DNA of 15,425 nucleotides from Candidatus Alloscillospira gallinarum (GTDB taxonomy: Bacteria; Bacillota; Clostridia; Oscillospirales; Oscillospiraceae), in NCBI GenBank assembly GCA_904420055.1, contig CAJFTV010000003.1, forward strand, positions 1 through 15,425. Reading direction: 5' to 3'. How positions within the stretch are numbered: the first letter of the stretch is position 1; every line of letters starts with the position of its first letter. A model generated the notes under the pieces. The model saw only the letters and a program-made list of their open reading frames with translations. It did not search any database and had not been told where the DNA came from. Shown here one piece after another: positions 1 through 7,521 of this stretch. The position numbers and the translations under genes are program-made.

Positions 1-370
1 AGGGCTTCCCGGGGAGACGCCGGAGGACATGGTAAACACCGCGGGGTATATCGGCCTTTCCGGGGCCAGGGGAATAAAGCTGCAGCTGATGCACGTTGTT
101 CGGGGGACCGATTTGGAGGCCGACTATAACCGCGGCCTTGTGCCACTTCCCACCCTTGGTGAATATACTGAAATACTGGCCAGATGCATAAAGGTGCTGC
201 CCCCTGAGATGGTGGTGCACAGGCTCACCGGGGACGGGGCAAAATCGGAGCTTGTGGCGCCCCTGTGGAGCGGGGACAAAAAGCGGGTTTTAAACGCCAT
301 AAATGCGGAATTTGACAGGCTTGGACTTGTTCAGGGAAGCGATTTTCCGCCGAAACTTGTCAAAATGTGA
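1..370 (+). CDS. TIGR01212 / YhcC-type radical SAM protein, C-terminal part (start outside window)
   Basis: The reading frame is open from base 2 to the TGA at 368-370, so only the last 122 codons are present. The visible part contains GLPGET, then GIKLQLMHVVRGTDL, LPPEMVVHRLTGDG and APLWSGDKK. This run is characteristic of the TIGR01212 (E. coli YhcC-like) family of radical SAM proteins. The CxxxCxxC iron-sulfur site lies in the missing N-terminal part, so it cannot be checked. The GLPGET motif belongs to the later strands of the radical SAM barrel. The cellular substrate of the family is not established to my knowledge. The gene is followed after 56 bases by a nucleotidyltransferase whose promoter begins inside this coding end. 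Family assignment is strong; biochemical role is not inferred. Confidence 0.85.
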   Translation, partial: GLPGETPEDMVNTAGYIGLSGARGIKLQLMHVVRGTDLEADYNRGLVPLPTLGEYTEILARCIKVLPPEMVVHRLTGDGAKSELVAPLWSGDKKRVLNAINAEFDRLGLVQGSDFPPKLVKM

Positions 371-385
371 TTTATGTGGCATAAT
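357..385 (+). promoter_or_regulatory. Sigma-A-type promoter with extended -10 for the nucleotidyltransferase
   Basis: A -35 box TTGTCA (357-362), a 17-base spacer and a -10 box CATAAT (380-385) are preceded by TG at 377-378. The -35 overlaps the last codons and stop of the upstream radical SAM gene. Transcription would start near 392, leaving a leader of about 35 bases before the ATG at 427. This suggests the nucleotidyltransferase can be transcribed on its own. Confidence 0.6.
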
Positions 386-426
386 TGTGCGGTGCCATGC
401 GGCAATATTAAAAAAGGAGAAGTGTT

Positions 427-1350
427 ATGAAGACAGCTCTTGCGATAATGGCGGCGGGGCTCGGTTCGCGCTACGGCGGAAACAAGCAGATTGACGGCCT
501 TGGCCCGAACAACGAAATACTGATGGAGTATGCCGTATACGACGGGGTTCGTGCCGGCTTTAACAAGATAGTTTTTATAGTAAAGCCCGACGTTGTGGAC
601 GTGATAAAGAGAATATGCGGCGACAAGCTCGGAGAAGTTACGGGAAGCGACGGGGAAAAAATTGAGGTCAGGTATGTATTTCAGGACGAAAAGACCCTGC
701 CTGACTGGTTTGAGATGCCGGAAGGGCGTACAAAACCGCTGGGTACTGTGCACGCGGCGCTGGCGGCAGAGGAGGCCATAGACGAGCCCTTTGCAATTAT
801 AAACGCCGATGACTATTACAGCTTTGACGCGCTTAAAGCACTGCACGACGCGCTGACGGCTCTCCCGCAGGAGGGGGTTGGCCTCATGGTGGCCTACAGG
901 CTTAAAAATACTGTGAGCAAAAACGGCGCTGTGACCCGGGGTGTGTGTACCGTTGAGGACGGCCTTTTAAAAGACGTAACCGAAACATACAAGATAACCG
1001 TTTTTCCCGACGGGACAATACGGGACACGGAGACTGACCCAAATGGACGTCTGCTGGACCCGGAGAGCCCTGTTTCCATGAACACATGGGGGTTTGCCCC
1101 GTCGGTATTTGCGGGAATGCGTGAGTATTTTGACGGCTTCCTCCGCGGACTTGGTGGGGACATGAAGAAAGAGTGTATTCTCCCCACTATGGTGGACGAA
1201 TTTATTAAGAGCGGCAAAATGACGGTAAAGGCCCTGGACACCGACGCCGTATGGTTCGGCGTGACGTATAAAGAGGACAGGGACACAGTCTCGGCGGAGC
1301 TGTTAAAGCTTCATAAAAGCGGAGCGTATCCGGAAAAGCTCTGGAACTGA
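427..1350 (+). CDS. Nucleotidyltransferase (sugar-nucleotide pyrophosphorylase-like)
   Basis: A 307-residue cytoplasmic protein with a GT-A-type NTP-transferase fold. The signature loop MAAGLGSRYGGNKQ sits at residues 8-21; its Gly-rich stretch, R15 and K20 are the positions that bind the nucleotide phosphates in this superfamily. GTVHA at 106-110 matches the segment contacting the base and sugar, and NADD at 126-129 supplies the expected metal-binding aspartates. The start is an ATG with AAAGGAG about 7 bases upstream. Such proteins transfer a nucleotidyl group to a sugar or polyol phosphate; which NTP and which acceptor cannot be told from sequence, and no sugar-pathway gene is adjacent to help. 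It is followed by hairpins at 1385-1417 and 1472-1503 and a convergent gene, so it is probably monocistronic. Confidence 0.8.
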   Translation: MKTALAIMAAGLGSRYGGNKQIDGLGPNNEILMEYAVYDGVRAGFNKIVFIVKPDVVDVIKRICGDKLGEVTGSDGEKIEVRYVFQDEKTLPDWFEMPEGRTKPLGTVHAALAAEEAIDEPFAIINADDYYSFDALKALHDALTALPQEGVGLMVAYRLKNTVSKNGAVTRGVCTVEDGLLKDVTETYKITVFPDGTIRDTETDPNGRLLDPESPVSMNTWGFAPSVFAGMREYFDGFLRGLGGDMKKECILPTMVDEFIKSGKMTVKALDTDAVWFGVTYKEDRDTVSAELLKLHKSGAYPEKLWN

Positions 1351-1384
1351 CAGAAATCCTGTCCGAAAGCTGAATACAAAATAC

Positions 1385-1417
1385 CCCCTGATGCAGGTAT
1401 TGGTGCTGCATCAGGGG
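1385..1417. terminator. 12-bp perfect hairpin downstream of the nucleotidyltransferase
   Basis: CCCCTGATGCAG (1385-1396) and CTGCATCAGGGG (1406-1417) form a perfect 12-bp stem with a 9-base loop. On the plus strand it is followed by ACTGCTGTAC, which is not a T tract. On the minus strand it is followed by GTATTTTGTATT, so it is better as a second terminator for the minus-strand zinc-ribbon gene. It could also protect the 3' end of the plus-strand mRNA. Confidence 0.45.
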
Positions 1418-1471
1418 ACTGCTGTACTTAGACGAAATTACTCGTATATATGAAGAACGGGCGAAATACAT

Positions 1472-1503
1472 AAAAGCATCTGTCAGAAACGGCAGATGCT
1501 TTT
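1472..1503. terminator. Bidirectional intrinsic terminator between convergent genes
   Basis: A 13-bp stem (1472-1484 with 1491-1503, one T-G pair) encloses a 6-base loop AGAAAC. The stem begins with AAAA and ends with TTTT, so each strand carries a U run at the end of the hairpin. It lies between the convergent nucleotidyltransferase and zinc-ribbon genes and can serve both. Confidence 0.7.
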
Positions 1504-1539
1504 GGTTTGCAAATAAAATAGGGCAAAGTGTGTTTTTTA

Positions 1540-2076
1540 TCAAATCTCATGCATATCAAACTTGCAGGAAGCGCCGAAAGCGTTGCGCTGCATATAGAAC
1601 ACTCCGTACCAGTCCCTGTCGGCTACACAAAAAGTCCTGGCATTATCCATCTCCGTAATACCGTTTGCGGTAGCCACCCGGAAGGATATTCTGTGTAAAC
1701 CCGGTGAAACCGGGATATCCGTCACGCTGCCCGGTTTTTCCAGGACAGCGCATTGCTGTCCGTCAATAAATACTGCCGCCTTGAAAAGGATAAAAGACCG
1801 TTTGCGCATGATACGCAGCAGCCGCATGGGCGATGAACCGGGTGCAGGCCCATTTTCCCCATAATCAGTCATATCACAAGGTATTTTTTCTTCGGGAATT
1901 TGTTTGGGAGGATTTTCCGCAGATACATATGTCGCGTCGGGAATGGGGGACTGGCTGCCCAGCTTTTCACGGAGCCGCTCTACAGAGTATGTAATACCGC
2001 AATTAACGCAGGAGGCTCCCTTCCCGTCGGAGTTCATTTGCAGCGTACCGCCGCAGATATCACAAGTCAGTTTCAC
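1540..2076 (-). CDS. Zinc-ribbon protein of unknown function
   Basis: A 178-residue protein read from a GTG start, supported by AAGGAGT about 10 bases upstream; no better ATG is present. The N-terminus has two CxxC pairs, C5/C8 and C23/C26, followed by the pattern G-I-T-Y-S-V-E-R-L-R-E-K-L-G. This is the short TFIIB-like zinc ribbon common at the front of Firmicutes proteins of varied function. Residues 40-90 look unstructured (Pro, Gly, Asp, Glu rich). The C-terminal half is beta-rich, with VFIDGQ, then SPGLHRISFRV, reminiscent of PEGA-like or DUF2846-like domains. There is no signal peptide or membrane segment. It stands alone on the minus strand between its own promoter and hairpin terminators. 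I do not recognise a function. Confidence 0.65.
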   Translation of the reverse strand: MKLTCDICGGTLQMNSDGKGASCVNCGITYSVERLREKLGSQSPIPDATYVSAENPPKQIPEEKIPCDMTDYGENGPAPGSSPMRLLRIMRKRSFILFKAAVFIDGQQCAVLEKPGSVTDIPVSPGLHRISFRVATANGITEMDNARTFCVADRDWYGVFYMQRNAFGASCKFDMHEI

Positions 2077-2212
2077 AGGTGTATCACTCCTTAGCTGTCA
2101 AAATCAAATGGCGTCATGCAGTTGGGATTATGGCTTGTCCATATTGTTTTATTCCCGTCAGCAGCCCGGCATTTGGTGCTCTCACCGTGGCAGTGAGTTT
2201 TATTTGTCACTT

Positions 2213-2241
2213 AGTATATCATATTGAGTTTTTGTATTCAA
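2213..2241 (-). promoter_or_regulatory. Extended -10 promoter for the zinc-ribbon gene
   Basis: Read on the minus strand, TTGAAT (2236-2241), a 17-base spacer and TATACT (2213-2218) are preceded by TGA, giving the extended form TGATATACT. Transcription would begin near 2206, leaving a leader of about 130 bases before the GTG at 2076. The leader holds one small hairpin (CTCAC 2181-2185 with GTGAG 2193-2197) but no riboswitch that I recognise. Confidence 0.5.
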
Positions 2242-2310
2242 CAGACAAGGGGTAAAGGCCCTTTTGCGTCTTTAAATCCACTGTTAACTGTGAGCGTACT
2301 CAATGCAAAA

Positions 2311-2344
2311 CGTGAATGACGCCGTTTATACGGCGCCATTCGCG
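2311..2344 (-). terminator. Intrinsic terminator after the DUF4349 lipoprotein gene
   Basis: On the minus strand GCGAATGGCGCCG and CGGCGTCATTCACG form an imperfect hairpin (plus-strand 2311-2344) followed by TTTTGCATT. It lies about 94 bases past the stop of the DUF4349 gene. The rest of the 361-base gap 2077-2437 holds the zinc-ribbon promoter and leader, and otherwise nothing that I can recognise. Confidence 0.5.
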
Positions 2345-2437
2345 GTAAATGTTATTTTTCCATACATGGGATAAATGCAATGTAGCCGAAATTTGGACCG
2401 GTGCTAACACTTGTTCCTGTGTGGTGGTTTGCGTGAG

Positions 2438-3454
2438 CTAATTTTTACCGTCGTCGCTGTCGCCTTCTTCAGGAGTGTCGGTAAAGCCGGTAAATGTGTT
2501 ATTCTGGTTGGCTTTGAAGATGGCGCGACGCTTTTTAACCGACTTTTTTACTATAAAGACAATTATTACGGCGATTGCCGCCAGTATTATGAGTACAGGC
2601 AGCGCAACTATAAACCACTTAAAAAGGCCCTTGAAGAAGTCACCGATATCTCTCAGCGTATCCTTAAAGCCGGCGCCAAGCTCCTGCCAGTACCCCTGTC
2701 CCTGTTCGCTTACGGGGGTGAGGCGCGCTACCTCGTTTAAATACAGGTCAATGGTGCAGTAATTTACCATATTGTCCATGTTCATAAGGGAGGAAGTGAG
2801 ACTTTCAATCTCGTACCTGACGTCGGACAAGCGCTCCTCTATTGCCAGCATATCCTCCACTGTAGCGGCCATCTCCAGCATGCTGAGAAGGCGTTCCTCC
2901 TCTGTGCGGCACGCGGTGAGACGGGACTCGGTGTCGACATACTGTGAGGTTATATTTTCCGTGTAGCTGTTTATATAAAGGACATTTCCAAATTCCTGAA
3001 GGCCGCCGAGCACGGTTTCGTAGTTTTCTTTCGGAACCCTTATTTTAAAGCTGGCAAAGCGGTAATCGTCCTGATTTCGGTATGAGTTTCCGTTTACGGT
3101 TGAACTCTCAAAAAAGCCGCCGCACTCATTTACAAGGCCGGCTATCTGCTCTGAGGCACTGTCAAACTCCATTGTCTCCATATTAATCTCGGCGGTGTAA
3201 ATTATTTTTTCCGCCAGATTGCCGCTGCCTGAGGGAGTGACAGGCACACCGGAAAGTCCTGAGGAATCTGCCGTCTCCTGGTCTGCCTCATTTGTAGTAT
3301 CGCTGTCGTAATAATCCGGCATGGCACTCTCTGTGCTGCCGGAATTGCCGCTGCCTACCTGCGCTGATGAGTTCGCGCTGTCCTGACCGCTGCAGCCGGT
3401 GAGACACACGGCGAGAAGCATTAGGGTTAAAATAATTGCAAGTGCCCTTTTCAT
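2438..3454 (-). CDS. DUF4349 domain-containing lipoprotein
   Basis: A 338-residue exported protein. Residues 1-21 form a lipoprotein signal peptide ending in the lipobox LTGC, with C21 as the lipidated residue. A low-complexity Ser/Gly/Asp/Thr linker runs to about residue 80. The DUF4349 domain follows: KIIYTAEINMET, then a conserved stretch with FESSTVNGNSYRN, FKIRVPKENYETVL and GNVLYINSYTENITSQYVDTESRL. A helical region (about 185-230, EERLLSMLEMAATVEDMLAIEERLSDVRYEIESL) is likely coiled coil. One membrane helix at about 280-302 precedes a basic cytoplasmic tail. So the domain is outside, anchored at both ends. The ATG has AGGAGG upstream. The family's role is unknown; a cell-envelope function is only inferred from topology. 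It follows the thioesterase gene by 74 bases on the same strand, with a weak possible promoter between. Confidence 0.85.
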   Translation of the reverse strand: MKRALAIILTLMLLAVCLTGCSGQDSANSSAQVGSGNSGSTESAMPDYYDSDTTNEADQETADSSGLSGVPVTPSGSGNLAEKIIYTAEINMETMEFDSASEQIAGLVNECGGFFESSTVNGNSYRNQDDYRFASFKIRVPKENYETVLGGLQEFGNVLYINSYTENITSQYVDTESRLTACRTEEERLLSMLEMAATVEDMLAIEERLSDVRYEIESLTSSLMNMDNMVNYCTIDLYLNEVARLTPVSEQGQGYWQELGAGFKDTLRDIGDFFKGLFKWFIVALPVLIILAAIAVIIVFIVKKSVKKRRAIFKANQNNTFTGFTDTPEEGDSDDGKN

Positions 3455-3528
3455 AATTCCGCCTCCTGTAAATATTAAAAATATTTTACGTTATACAAAT
3501 GAGACGAAATATAATTGCAAAAAGTTCC

Positions 3529-3984
3529 TCAGTAGATGAAAAATTTCCCGTAAGCGGTATTTACGGTGGTATCAGGGGCGGACTTGAGTACTGCTGAACA
3601 TTCAAAGTCTATTGTGTGCTTTGCCGTGCCGGTGGCACGGGCGCTTATTATTATGCTCTCACCGGCCGGCACAGGCTTTATAAAGGTAAAGCCCATGTTG
3701 AGAGTAGGAGACATTCGCCCGTTCTGGTAGAGCTTTGCAAGGGTGCCCATGGTCATGTCATAAGCCATTGCGATTATGCCGCCGTGGGCAATGCCTGAGG
3801 AGTTTTTCATGTTGTCGGTTATTGGGAAGAGAACGGACAGCGAGAAGGTATCCGGGTCGCAGTCTATAAGCTCCGGAGAAAATATGGCGTTTGCCGTGTC
3901 GGGGCGCTCATGTGTGAGATAGTCAAAATAGCCCTGAATTTTTTCTGTCATCTCTTCCTTTGTGAGTTTGGGAAAGACCGTCAT
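3529..3984 (-). CDS. PaaI-like hotdog-fold acyl-CoA thioesterase
   Basis: A 151-residue cytoplasmic protein of the size usual for the 4HBT / PaaI thioesterase family. The diagnostic segment GIAHGGIIAMAYDMTMG (residues 64-80) contains the HGG turn and D76 on the central helix, where these enzymes place their acidic catalytic residue. Further on, TLNMGFTFIKPVPAGESIIISARATGTAKHTIDFECSAVL gives the beta-strands of the hotdog sheet. These enzymes hydrolyse acyl-CoA thioesters; the acyl group cannot be read from sequence. The ATG is preceded by AAAGGAG. It is divergent from the asparaginase gene, with overlapping promoters in the 128-base gap, and lies upstream of the DUF4349 gene on the same strand. 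Confidence 0.85.
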   Translation of the reverse strand: MTVFPKLTKEEMTEKIQGYFDYLTHERPDTANAIFSPELIDCDPDTFSLSVLFPITDNMKNSSGIAHGGIIAMAYDMTMGTLAKLYQNGRMSPTLNMGFTFIKPVPAGESIIISARATGTAKHTIDFECSAVLKSAPDTTVNTAYGKFFIY

Positions 3985-4025
3985 AATACTGCTCCTTTAA
4001 ATCACTGGAAATAGGTAAAAAGTTA

Positions 4026-4054
4026 CTTCAATTATAGCACATAAGTGGTATAAT
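4026..4054 (+). promoter_or_regulatory. Extended -10 promoter for the asparaginase gene
   Basis: TGGTATAAT at 4046-4054 is a perfect extended -10 element. The -35 at the usual distance (CTTCAA, 4026-4031) is weak. Transcription would start near 4061, about 50 bases before the GTG start at 4113. It overlaps the divergent thioesterase promoter back to back. Confidence 0.6.
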
Positions 4055-4059
4055 AACCA
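4031..4059 (-). promoter_or_regulatory. Extended -10 promoter for the thioesterase gene
   Basis: Read on the minus strand, TGCTATAAT gives a perfect -10 box (plus-strand 4031-4036) in the extended form. The -35 position 17 bases upstream (4054-4059, TGGTTA) is poor. It overlaps the promoter of the divergent asparaginase gene, so the two may compete for polymerase. Confidence 0.55.
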
Positions 4060-4112
4060 GGGCTCGGATATTCAGGAGAAATGCAATTGGAAAATATAAG
4101 GGGAGTTGTGTT

Positions 4113-5123
4113 GTGAAAAAGGTACTTATTCTGCACACGGGCGGCACTATCGGAATGATGCCCACGGAAAGGGGTTATGCCCCGGTGAAAGGCTATTTTG
4201 AAACGGCGCTGGAGGACATACGCGACCTTAAATTTCCCGAAATGCCCCAGTGGGATTTTATGGAGATGGAAGTTCTTTTAGATTCCTCAAATATGACAGT
4301 TGAGGAGTGGAATGAAATCGGGGAAATAATATATGACAAATACCATGAATATGACGGGTTTGTGGTGCTCCACGGGACGGACACAATGGCGTATACCGCC
4401 TCGGCGCTGTCCTTTATGCTGGAAAATCTGGGAAAACCGGTGGTGTTCACCGGGTCACAGATACCCATGTGCTGTGTAAGGAGCGACGCAAGGGATAACC
4501 TCATAACTTCCCTCACCATAGCGGCAGACGGAGTTGTAAATGAGGTCTGCCTGTACTTTGGGGGAAAGCTGCACCGCGGAAACCGGGCCACAAAATTCAG
4601 TGCGGACAAGCTGATTGCGTTTCACTCGTTTAATGCCCCTTATCTTGCTGAGGCGGACATTGACATAAAATACAACTTATCTGCCTTAAGAAAACCATGT
4701 ACGGACGATTTAAGGCTCAGAAAGCTGGACAGGGTGCCCATTGGCGTACTTAAAATATTCCCGGGGATTCAGCTTGACCTGTTTGAATCCATGATGACTG
4801 AGCGCCTTAGGGGTGTCGTAATTGAGACTTTCGGAGCGGGAAATATTCCCGGCGGCGGGGACGAGCTGATACCAATAATAAGGAAAGCCCTGGCTCACGG
4901 CACGGTTATAACGGTGTGTTCACAGTGCCCTCAGGGGTCTGTATCCCTTGGAACTTACGAGACAAGCTCCGGGCTTAAAAACGCAGGGGCTGTCTGCGGC
5001 TGGGACATGACGACAGAGGCGGCTGTGGCAAAGCTATATTATCTTTTCAGCTGCGGCTATACGGCGGATATGGTAAAGGTAAAAATGGAAGAGGACATAG
5101 CCGGTGAGCTCACGGTACGGTAA
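4113..5123 (+). CDS. ansA: Type I (cytoplasmic) L-asparaginase
   Basis: A 336-residue protein without signal peptide, the usual length for cytoplasmic type I asparaginases; it hydrolyses L-asparagine to aspartate and ammonia. The N-terminal motif LHTGGTIGM (7-15) carries the nucleophile T12. DSSNM (57-61) contributes to substrate binding. VLHGTDTMAYTASALSFM (85-102) carries the second catalytic T89-D90 pair. FTGSQIPMCCVRSDARDNL and GGKLHRGNRATK (K161) complete the active site. The start is GTG with AAGGGGAG 7 bases upstream. The neighbours are a divergent thioesterase and a convergent MATE gene, so it is a single-gene unit ending in the terminator at 5218-5249. The type II periplasmic form is excluded because there is no signal sequence. 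Confidence 0.93.
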   Translation: MKKVLILHTGGTIGMMPTERGYAPVKGYFETALEDIRDLKFPEMPQWDFMEMEVLLDSSNMTVEEWNEIGEIIYDKYHEYDGFVVLHGTDTMAYTASALSFMLENLGKPVVFTGSQIPMCCVRSDARDNLITSLTIAADGVVNEVCLYFGGKLHRGNRATKFSADKLIAFHSFNAPYLAEADIDIKYNLSALRKPCTDDLRLRKLDRVPIGVLKIFPGIQLDLFESMMTERLRGVVIETFGAGNIPGGGDELIPIIRKALAHGTVITVCSQCPQGSVSLGTYETSSGLKNAGAVCGWDMTTEAAVAKLYYLFSCGYTADMVKVKMEEDIAGELTVR

Positions 5124-5211
5124 GGAGAATGTGATTTTATCCGTGGAAAACCAGTACGGTTTTACCGATGACAGCAACAGATTTTGAGGCCGGTCACAAT
5201 ATATGTCCATA

Positions 5212-5249
5212 AAAAGCAGGCGGCAGAACTTCTGCCGCCTGTGTTTTTT
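5212..5249. terminator. Bidirectional intrinsic terminator (asparaginase / MATE)
   Basis: AGGCGGCAGA (5218-5227) and TCTGCCGCCT (5231-5240) form a perfect 10-bp stem with a 3-base loop. TTTTTT follows on the plus strand (5244-5249), and the minus strand has a run of Ts from 5211-5215. The plus-strand T run overlaps the stop codon of the MATE gene, an economical shared terminator. Confidence 0.9.
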
Positions 5250-6660
5250 AGAGCCGTGCCGCTTTCGGCGTAAATATTTTTTTCCACTGGACGATAAGGC
5301 ATATAAGTGCCGCAAGGAAGGCGAGCGTGTCAGCAATTGGTGTGGACCAAAGTGTACCCTCAATTCCGAATAGGCCAGACATGATGAATATGCTGGGCAT
5401 TAGGAATACAATCTGGCGCAGCATTGAGAGAATGGTTGACTGTGTTGGCTTGCCTATGGCCTGGAAGAAGATAAAAGCGCTTGTCTGGAAACCGTTGAGG
5501 ACTATTACAAGCATAAATCTCCTGAGGCATTTTTCTGCAAATTCATTGTATAGTGCCGACTCTGAGCCGAAAAGCCGGATTACAGCGCCGGGGAACAGCT
5601 GGAAAACTACAGTGAACAGCACCATCATAGCCGTACATATGGAAACTGCGGTGAGAAAAGTCTTTTTAACCCTGTCGTAGTTGCCGGCACCGTAGTTGTA
5701 ACCGATTATTGGCTGACTGCCCACGGCGGTGCCGAATACAAACGCTTGAACTATCTGACTTATTTTTGAGCTTATTCCAAGAGCGGTAAGCGGAATGTCG
5801 GCGCCGTATTTTGAGAGAGCACCGTATTTTACATACACGTTGTTTAAAACTCCTATGAGAAACAGCAGTGCAATCTGGGAGATAAAGCTTGATATTCCCA
5901 GAGAACATACGCCCTTAAGTGCTGAACCGTTTGGTTTAAAGTCGCTTTTTGTCAATTTTGCGGTTTTAAACTTGGAGATATACAGTATTGAGACAATAAA
6001 GCCCACAAACTGGCCGATTACAGTGGCAATGGCTGCACCGGCCACTCCCCAATGGAAAACGAAAATAAATATGGGGTCGAGTATTGTGTTTAAAATAGCG
6101 CCGATGAGCATGGAAAACATTGAATAGCGGGGACTGCCGTCGGCCCTGATAAATGAATTCAGCGCTGTGGACACCGCCATAAATGGGAGGCCGATTAGTA
6201 TAATAGAACCGTATTCCAGCGCATAAGGCCATATATTTTCCGTACAGCCGAAAAGCATGCATATGGGCCTGAAAAATACAGCCGCTAAAATGACAAATAC
6301 AATAGACACAATGGACGTGATGGTGATGGTGCTTCCTATTCCCTTACGCGCCTCATCATACCGCCGTTCACCCAGACGCAGGCTTAAAAATGCAGCACCG
6401 CCGTTGCCAAAAAAAGTGGCTATTGAAATAGCTGTTACATTAAAAGGATTTATAACATTTGTAGCGCCGTTGCCCAGCATTCCAACGCCGTTTCCAATAA
6501 ATATCTGGTCGACTATGTTATATAGCGCTGATACAACCAGTGAAATAATGCTGGGAACCGCATAGGCAATGAGCAGCTTTGATATGGGCGCATTGCCAAG
6601 CTTGCGTTCTTCCTCTGACATTGTGGAACTGTCAGAAGAAACTGTTTTAACTGCCTCCAA
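5248..6660 (-). CDS. MATE family multidrug/cation efflux transporter
   Basis: A 470-residue inner-membrane protein with the two six-helix MatE repeats (about 25-245 and 255-465). Typical MATE stretches are ISKLLIAYAVPSIISLVVSALYNIVDQIFIGNG at the first helix, then MAVSTALNSFIRADGSP and, in the second half, GTAVGSQPIIGYNYGAGNYDRVKK. It resembles the MepA/NorM side of the family, which exports cationic drugs or metabolites using a Na+ or H+ gradient; the substrate cannot be predicted. The start is TTG at 6658-6660, chosen because GGAGGGG lies 8 bases upstream. The later ATG (residue 14) has no ribosome binding site. It is convergent with the asparaginase gene and has its own upstream promoter. 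Confidence 0.9.
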   Translation of the reverse strand: MEAVKTVSSDSSTMSEEERKLGNAPISKLLIAYAVPSIISLVVSALYNIVDQIFIGNGVGMLGNGATNVINPFNVTAISIATFFGNGGAAFLSLRLGERRYDEARKGIGSTITITSIVSIVFVILAAVFFRPICMLFGCTENIWPYALEYGSIILIGLPFMAVSTALNSFIRADGSPRYSMFSMLIGAILNTILDPIFIFVFHWGVAGAAIATVIGQFVGFIVSILYISKFKTAKLTKSDFKPNGSALKGVCSLGISSFISQIALLFLIGVLNNVYVKYGALSKYGADIPLTALGISSKISQIVQAFVFGTAVGSQPIIGYNYGAGNYDRVKKTFLTAVSICTAMMVLFTVVFQLFPGAVIRLFGSESALYNEFAEKCLRRFMLVIVLNGFQTSAFIFFQAIGKPTQSTILSMLRQIVFLMPSIFIMSGLFGIEGTLWSTPIADTLAFLAALICLIVQWKKIFTPKAARL

Positions 6661-6680
6661 AATTTACCCCTCCGTAATCT

Positions 6681-6710
6681 TATATAAAGATTGTATAAAA
6701 ATTTTGACAA
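6681..6710 (-). promoter_or_regulatory. Promoter for the MATE gene
   Basis: Read on the minus strand, TTGTCA (6705-6710), an 18-base spacer and TATATA (6681-6686) form a plausible promoter. It sits about 20 bases upstream of the TTG start, so the leader would be very short. The flanking region is strongly AT-rich. Confidence 0.4.
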
Positions 6711-6965
6711 TCAAGATTATAGCAACATAAAGGTTGCTTGTAAACGATTTTTCGTGTTAAATTACCTGTATTCTAAAAAATTTGCACATTTTGTAAACAA
6801 ATTGATTAAAAAGATTGTAATTTACTGTATAAGAGTTTATTCTTATATCAATGATGTGGATTTACAGGACATGCCAGGGTGAAATTTACCGGCAGAGAAC
6901 AGTCTTGGCTTTTGATAAAAAATAAGTGCCGCCGGAAAAGCGGGCGGCAGAAATGGAGATTTAAA
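6711..6965. other. AT-rich intergenic stretch with a GC hairpin before the TIGR04076 gene
   Basis: Most of this stretch is AT-rich and carries no supported gene. Near its right end, GCCGCC (6928-6933) can pair with GGCGGC (6943-6948) just upstream of the GGAG ribosome binding site (6955-6958) of the TIGR04076 gene. The hairpin lacks a T tract, so it is not a standard terminator. A plus-strand promoter for that gene must lie here; TATAAG at 6828-6833 is a possible -10 but has no well-spaced -35. Confidence 0.4.
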
Positions 6966-7268
6966 ATGGGAAAATGTAAGATAACAGTACTTAAAACCCT
7001 GTATTTTGAAGACCTTGCAAGGGAGTATCCCCCATACGAGACGTCCCCGTGTGAGCTTTTAAGGGAGGGACAGGTGTTTTATACCGGCGGCCCCATGGGC
7101 GTGGATATGCCGGAGGGCTTTTGTGAGGCCGCATGGCGGTCAATTTTCTCTTTTGCGGCAGTATATGCTTCCGGGGGAAAGATTTACGGCAGGTATGACA
7201 CACATGTGGTTGCATGTCCTGATGGAGTGAGGCCGGTGCTTCTGCGGCTGGAGGCGGCGGAGAATTAA
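6966..7268 (+). CDS. TIGR04076 family protein
   Basis: A 100-residue protein. I start it at the ATG at 6966, which has GGAG upstream and gives the usual family N-terminus (MGKCKITVLKTLYFEDLAREY). An in-frame ATG at 6879 would add 29 residues of unrelated sequence with no ribosome binding site. Family marks are the Cys of SPCELLREGQVF (C29), the central MPEGFCEAAWRSIFSFAAVYASGG (48-71) and the C-terminal ACPDGVRPVLLRLE (83-96). Conserved cysteines at 29, 53 and 84 suggest metal or redox chemistry, but the function of TIGR04076 proteins is not known to me. No signal peptide or membrane segment is present. It is followed by the tRNA operon promoter. Confidence 0.75.
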   Translation: MGKCKITVLKTLYFEDLAREYPPYETSPCELLREGQVFYTGGPMGVDMPEGFCEAAWRSIFSFAAVYASGGKIYGRYDTHVVACPDGVRPVLLRLEAAEN

Positions 7269-7299
7269 AAAGGTTTTTCGCCGAAATACGAAAAAAATA

Positions 7300-7328
7300 T
7301 TGACAACCGGACAATTAGGTGCTATTAT
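7300..7328 (+). promoter_or_regulatory. Strong promoter of the tRNA operon
   Basis: TTGACA (7300-7305), a 17-base spacer and TATTAT (7323-7328) are nearly consensus. An A tract (7291-7297) directly upstream could act as an UP element. Transcription would start near 7335, about 28 bases before tRNA-Gly. Such strength is usual for stable RNA operons. Confidence 0.8.
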
Positions 7329-7362
7329 CTTATAGCATTGTTTATGTGTCAGTGCCATATAA

Positions 7363-7436
7363 GCGGGTGTAGTTCAATGGTAGAATCCCAGCCTTCCAAG
7401 CTGGTCGCGTGGGTTCGATTCCCATCACCCGCTCCA
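7363..7436 (+). tRNA. tRNA-Gly (anticodon TCC)
   Basis: The acceptor arms GCGGGTG and CACCCGC pair fully. The anticodon stem CCAGC/GCTGG encloses the loop CTTCCAA with TCC at 7395-7397. The T arm GTGGGTTCGATTCCCAT is present, and CCA is encoded (7434-7436). It is the first gene of the cluster. Confidence 0.97.
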
Positions 7437-7441
7437 TATAT

Positions 7442-7518
7442 GCGCCAATAGCTCAGCCGGATAGAGCAACTGCCTTCTAAGCAGTAGGTCAGGGGTTCGA
7501 ATCCCTTTTGGCGTGCCA
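7442..7518 (+). tRNA. tRNA-Arg (anticodon TCT)
   Basis: The acceptor GCGCCAA pairs with TTGGCGT (terminal G-T pair). The anticodon stem ACTGC/GCAGT holds the loop CTTCTAA with TCT at 7476-7478. The T arm GGGGTTCGAATCCC is present and CCA is encoded. This tRNA reads AGA/AGG, codons that are frequent in the genes of this window. Confidence 0.97.
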
Positions 7519-7521
7519 TAT

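Noticed and set aside
1205..1543. 112-codon minus-strand open frame overlapping the end of the nucleotidyltransferase
   Set aside because: It crosses both hairpins and lies in the shadow of the real gene, with no family-like motifs.
6691..6882. 63-codon open frame upstream of the TIGR04076 gene
   Set aside because: It lies in AT-rich intergenic DNA overlapping the MATE promoter, has no ribosome binding site and no protein-like composition.
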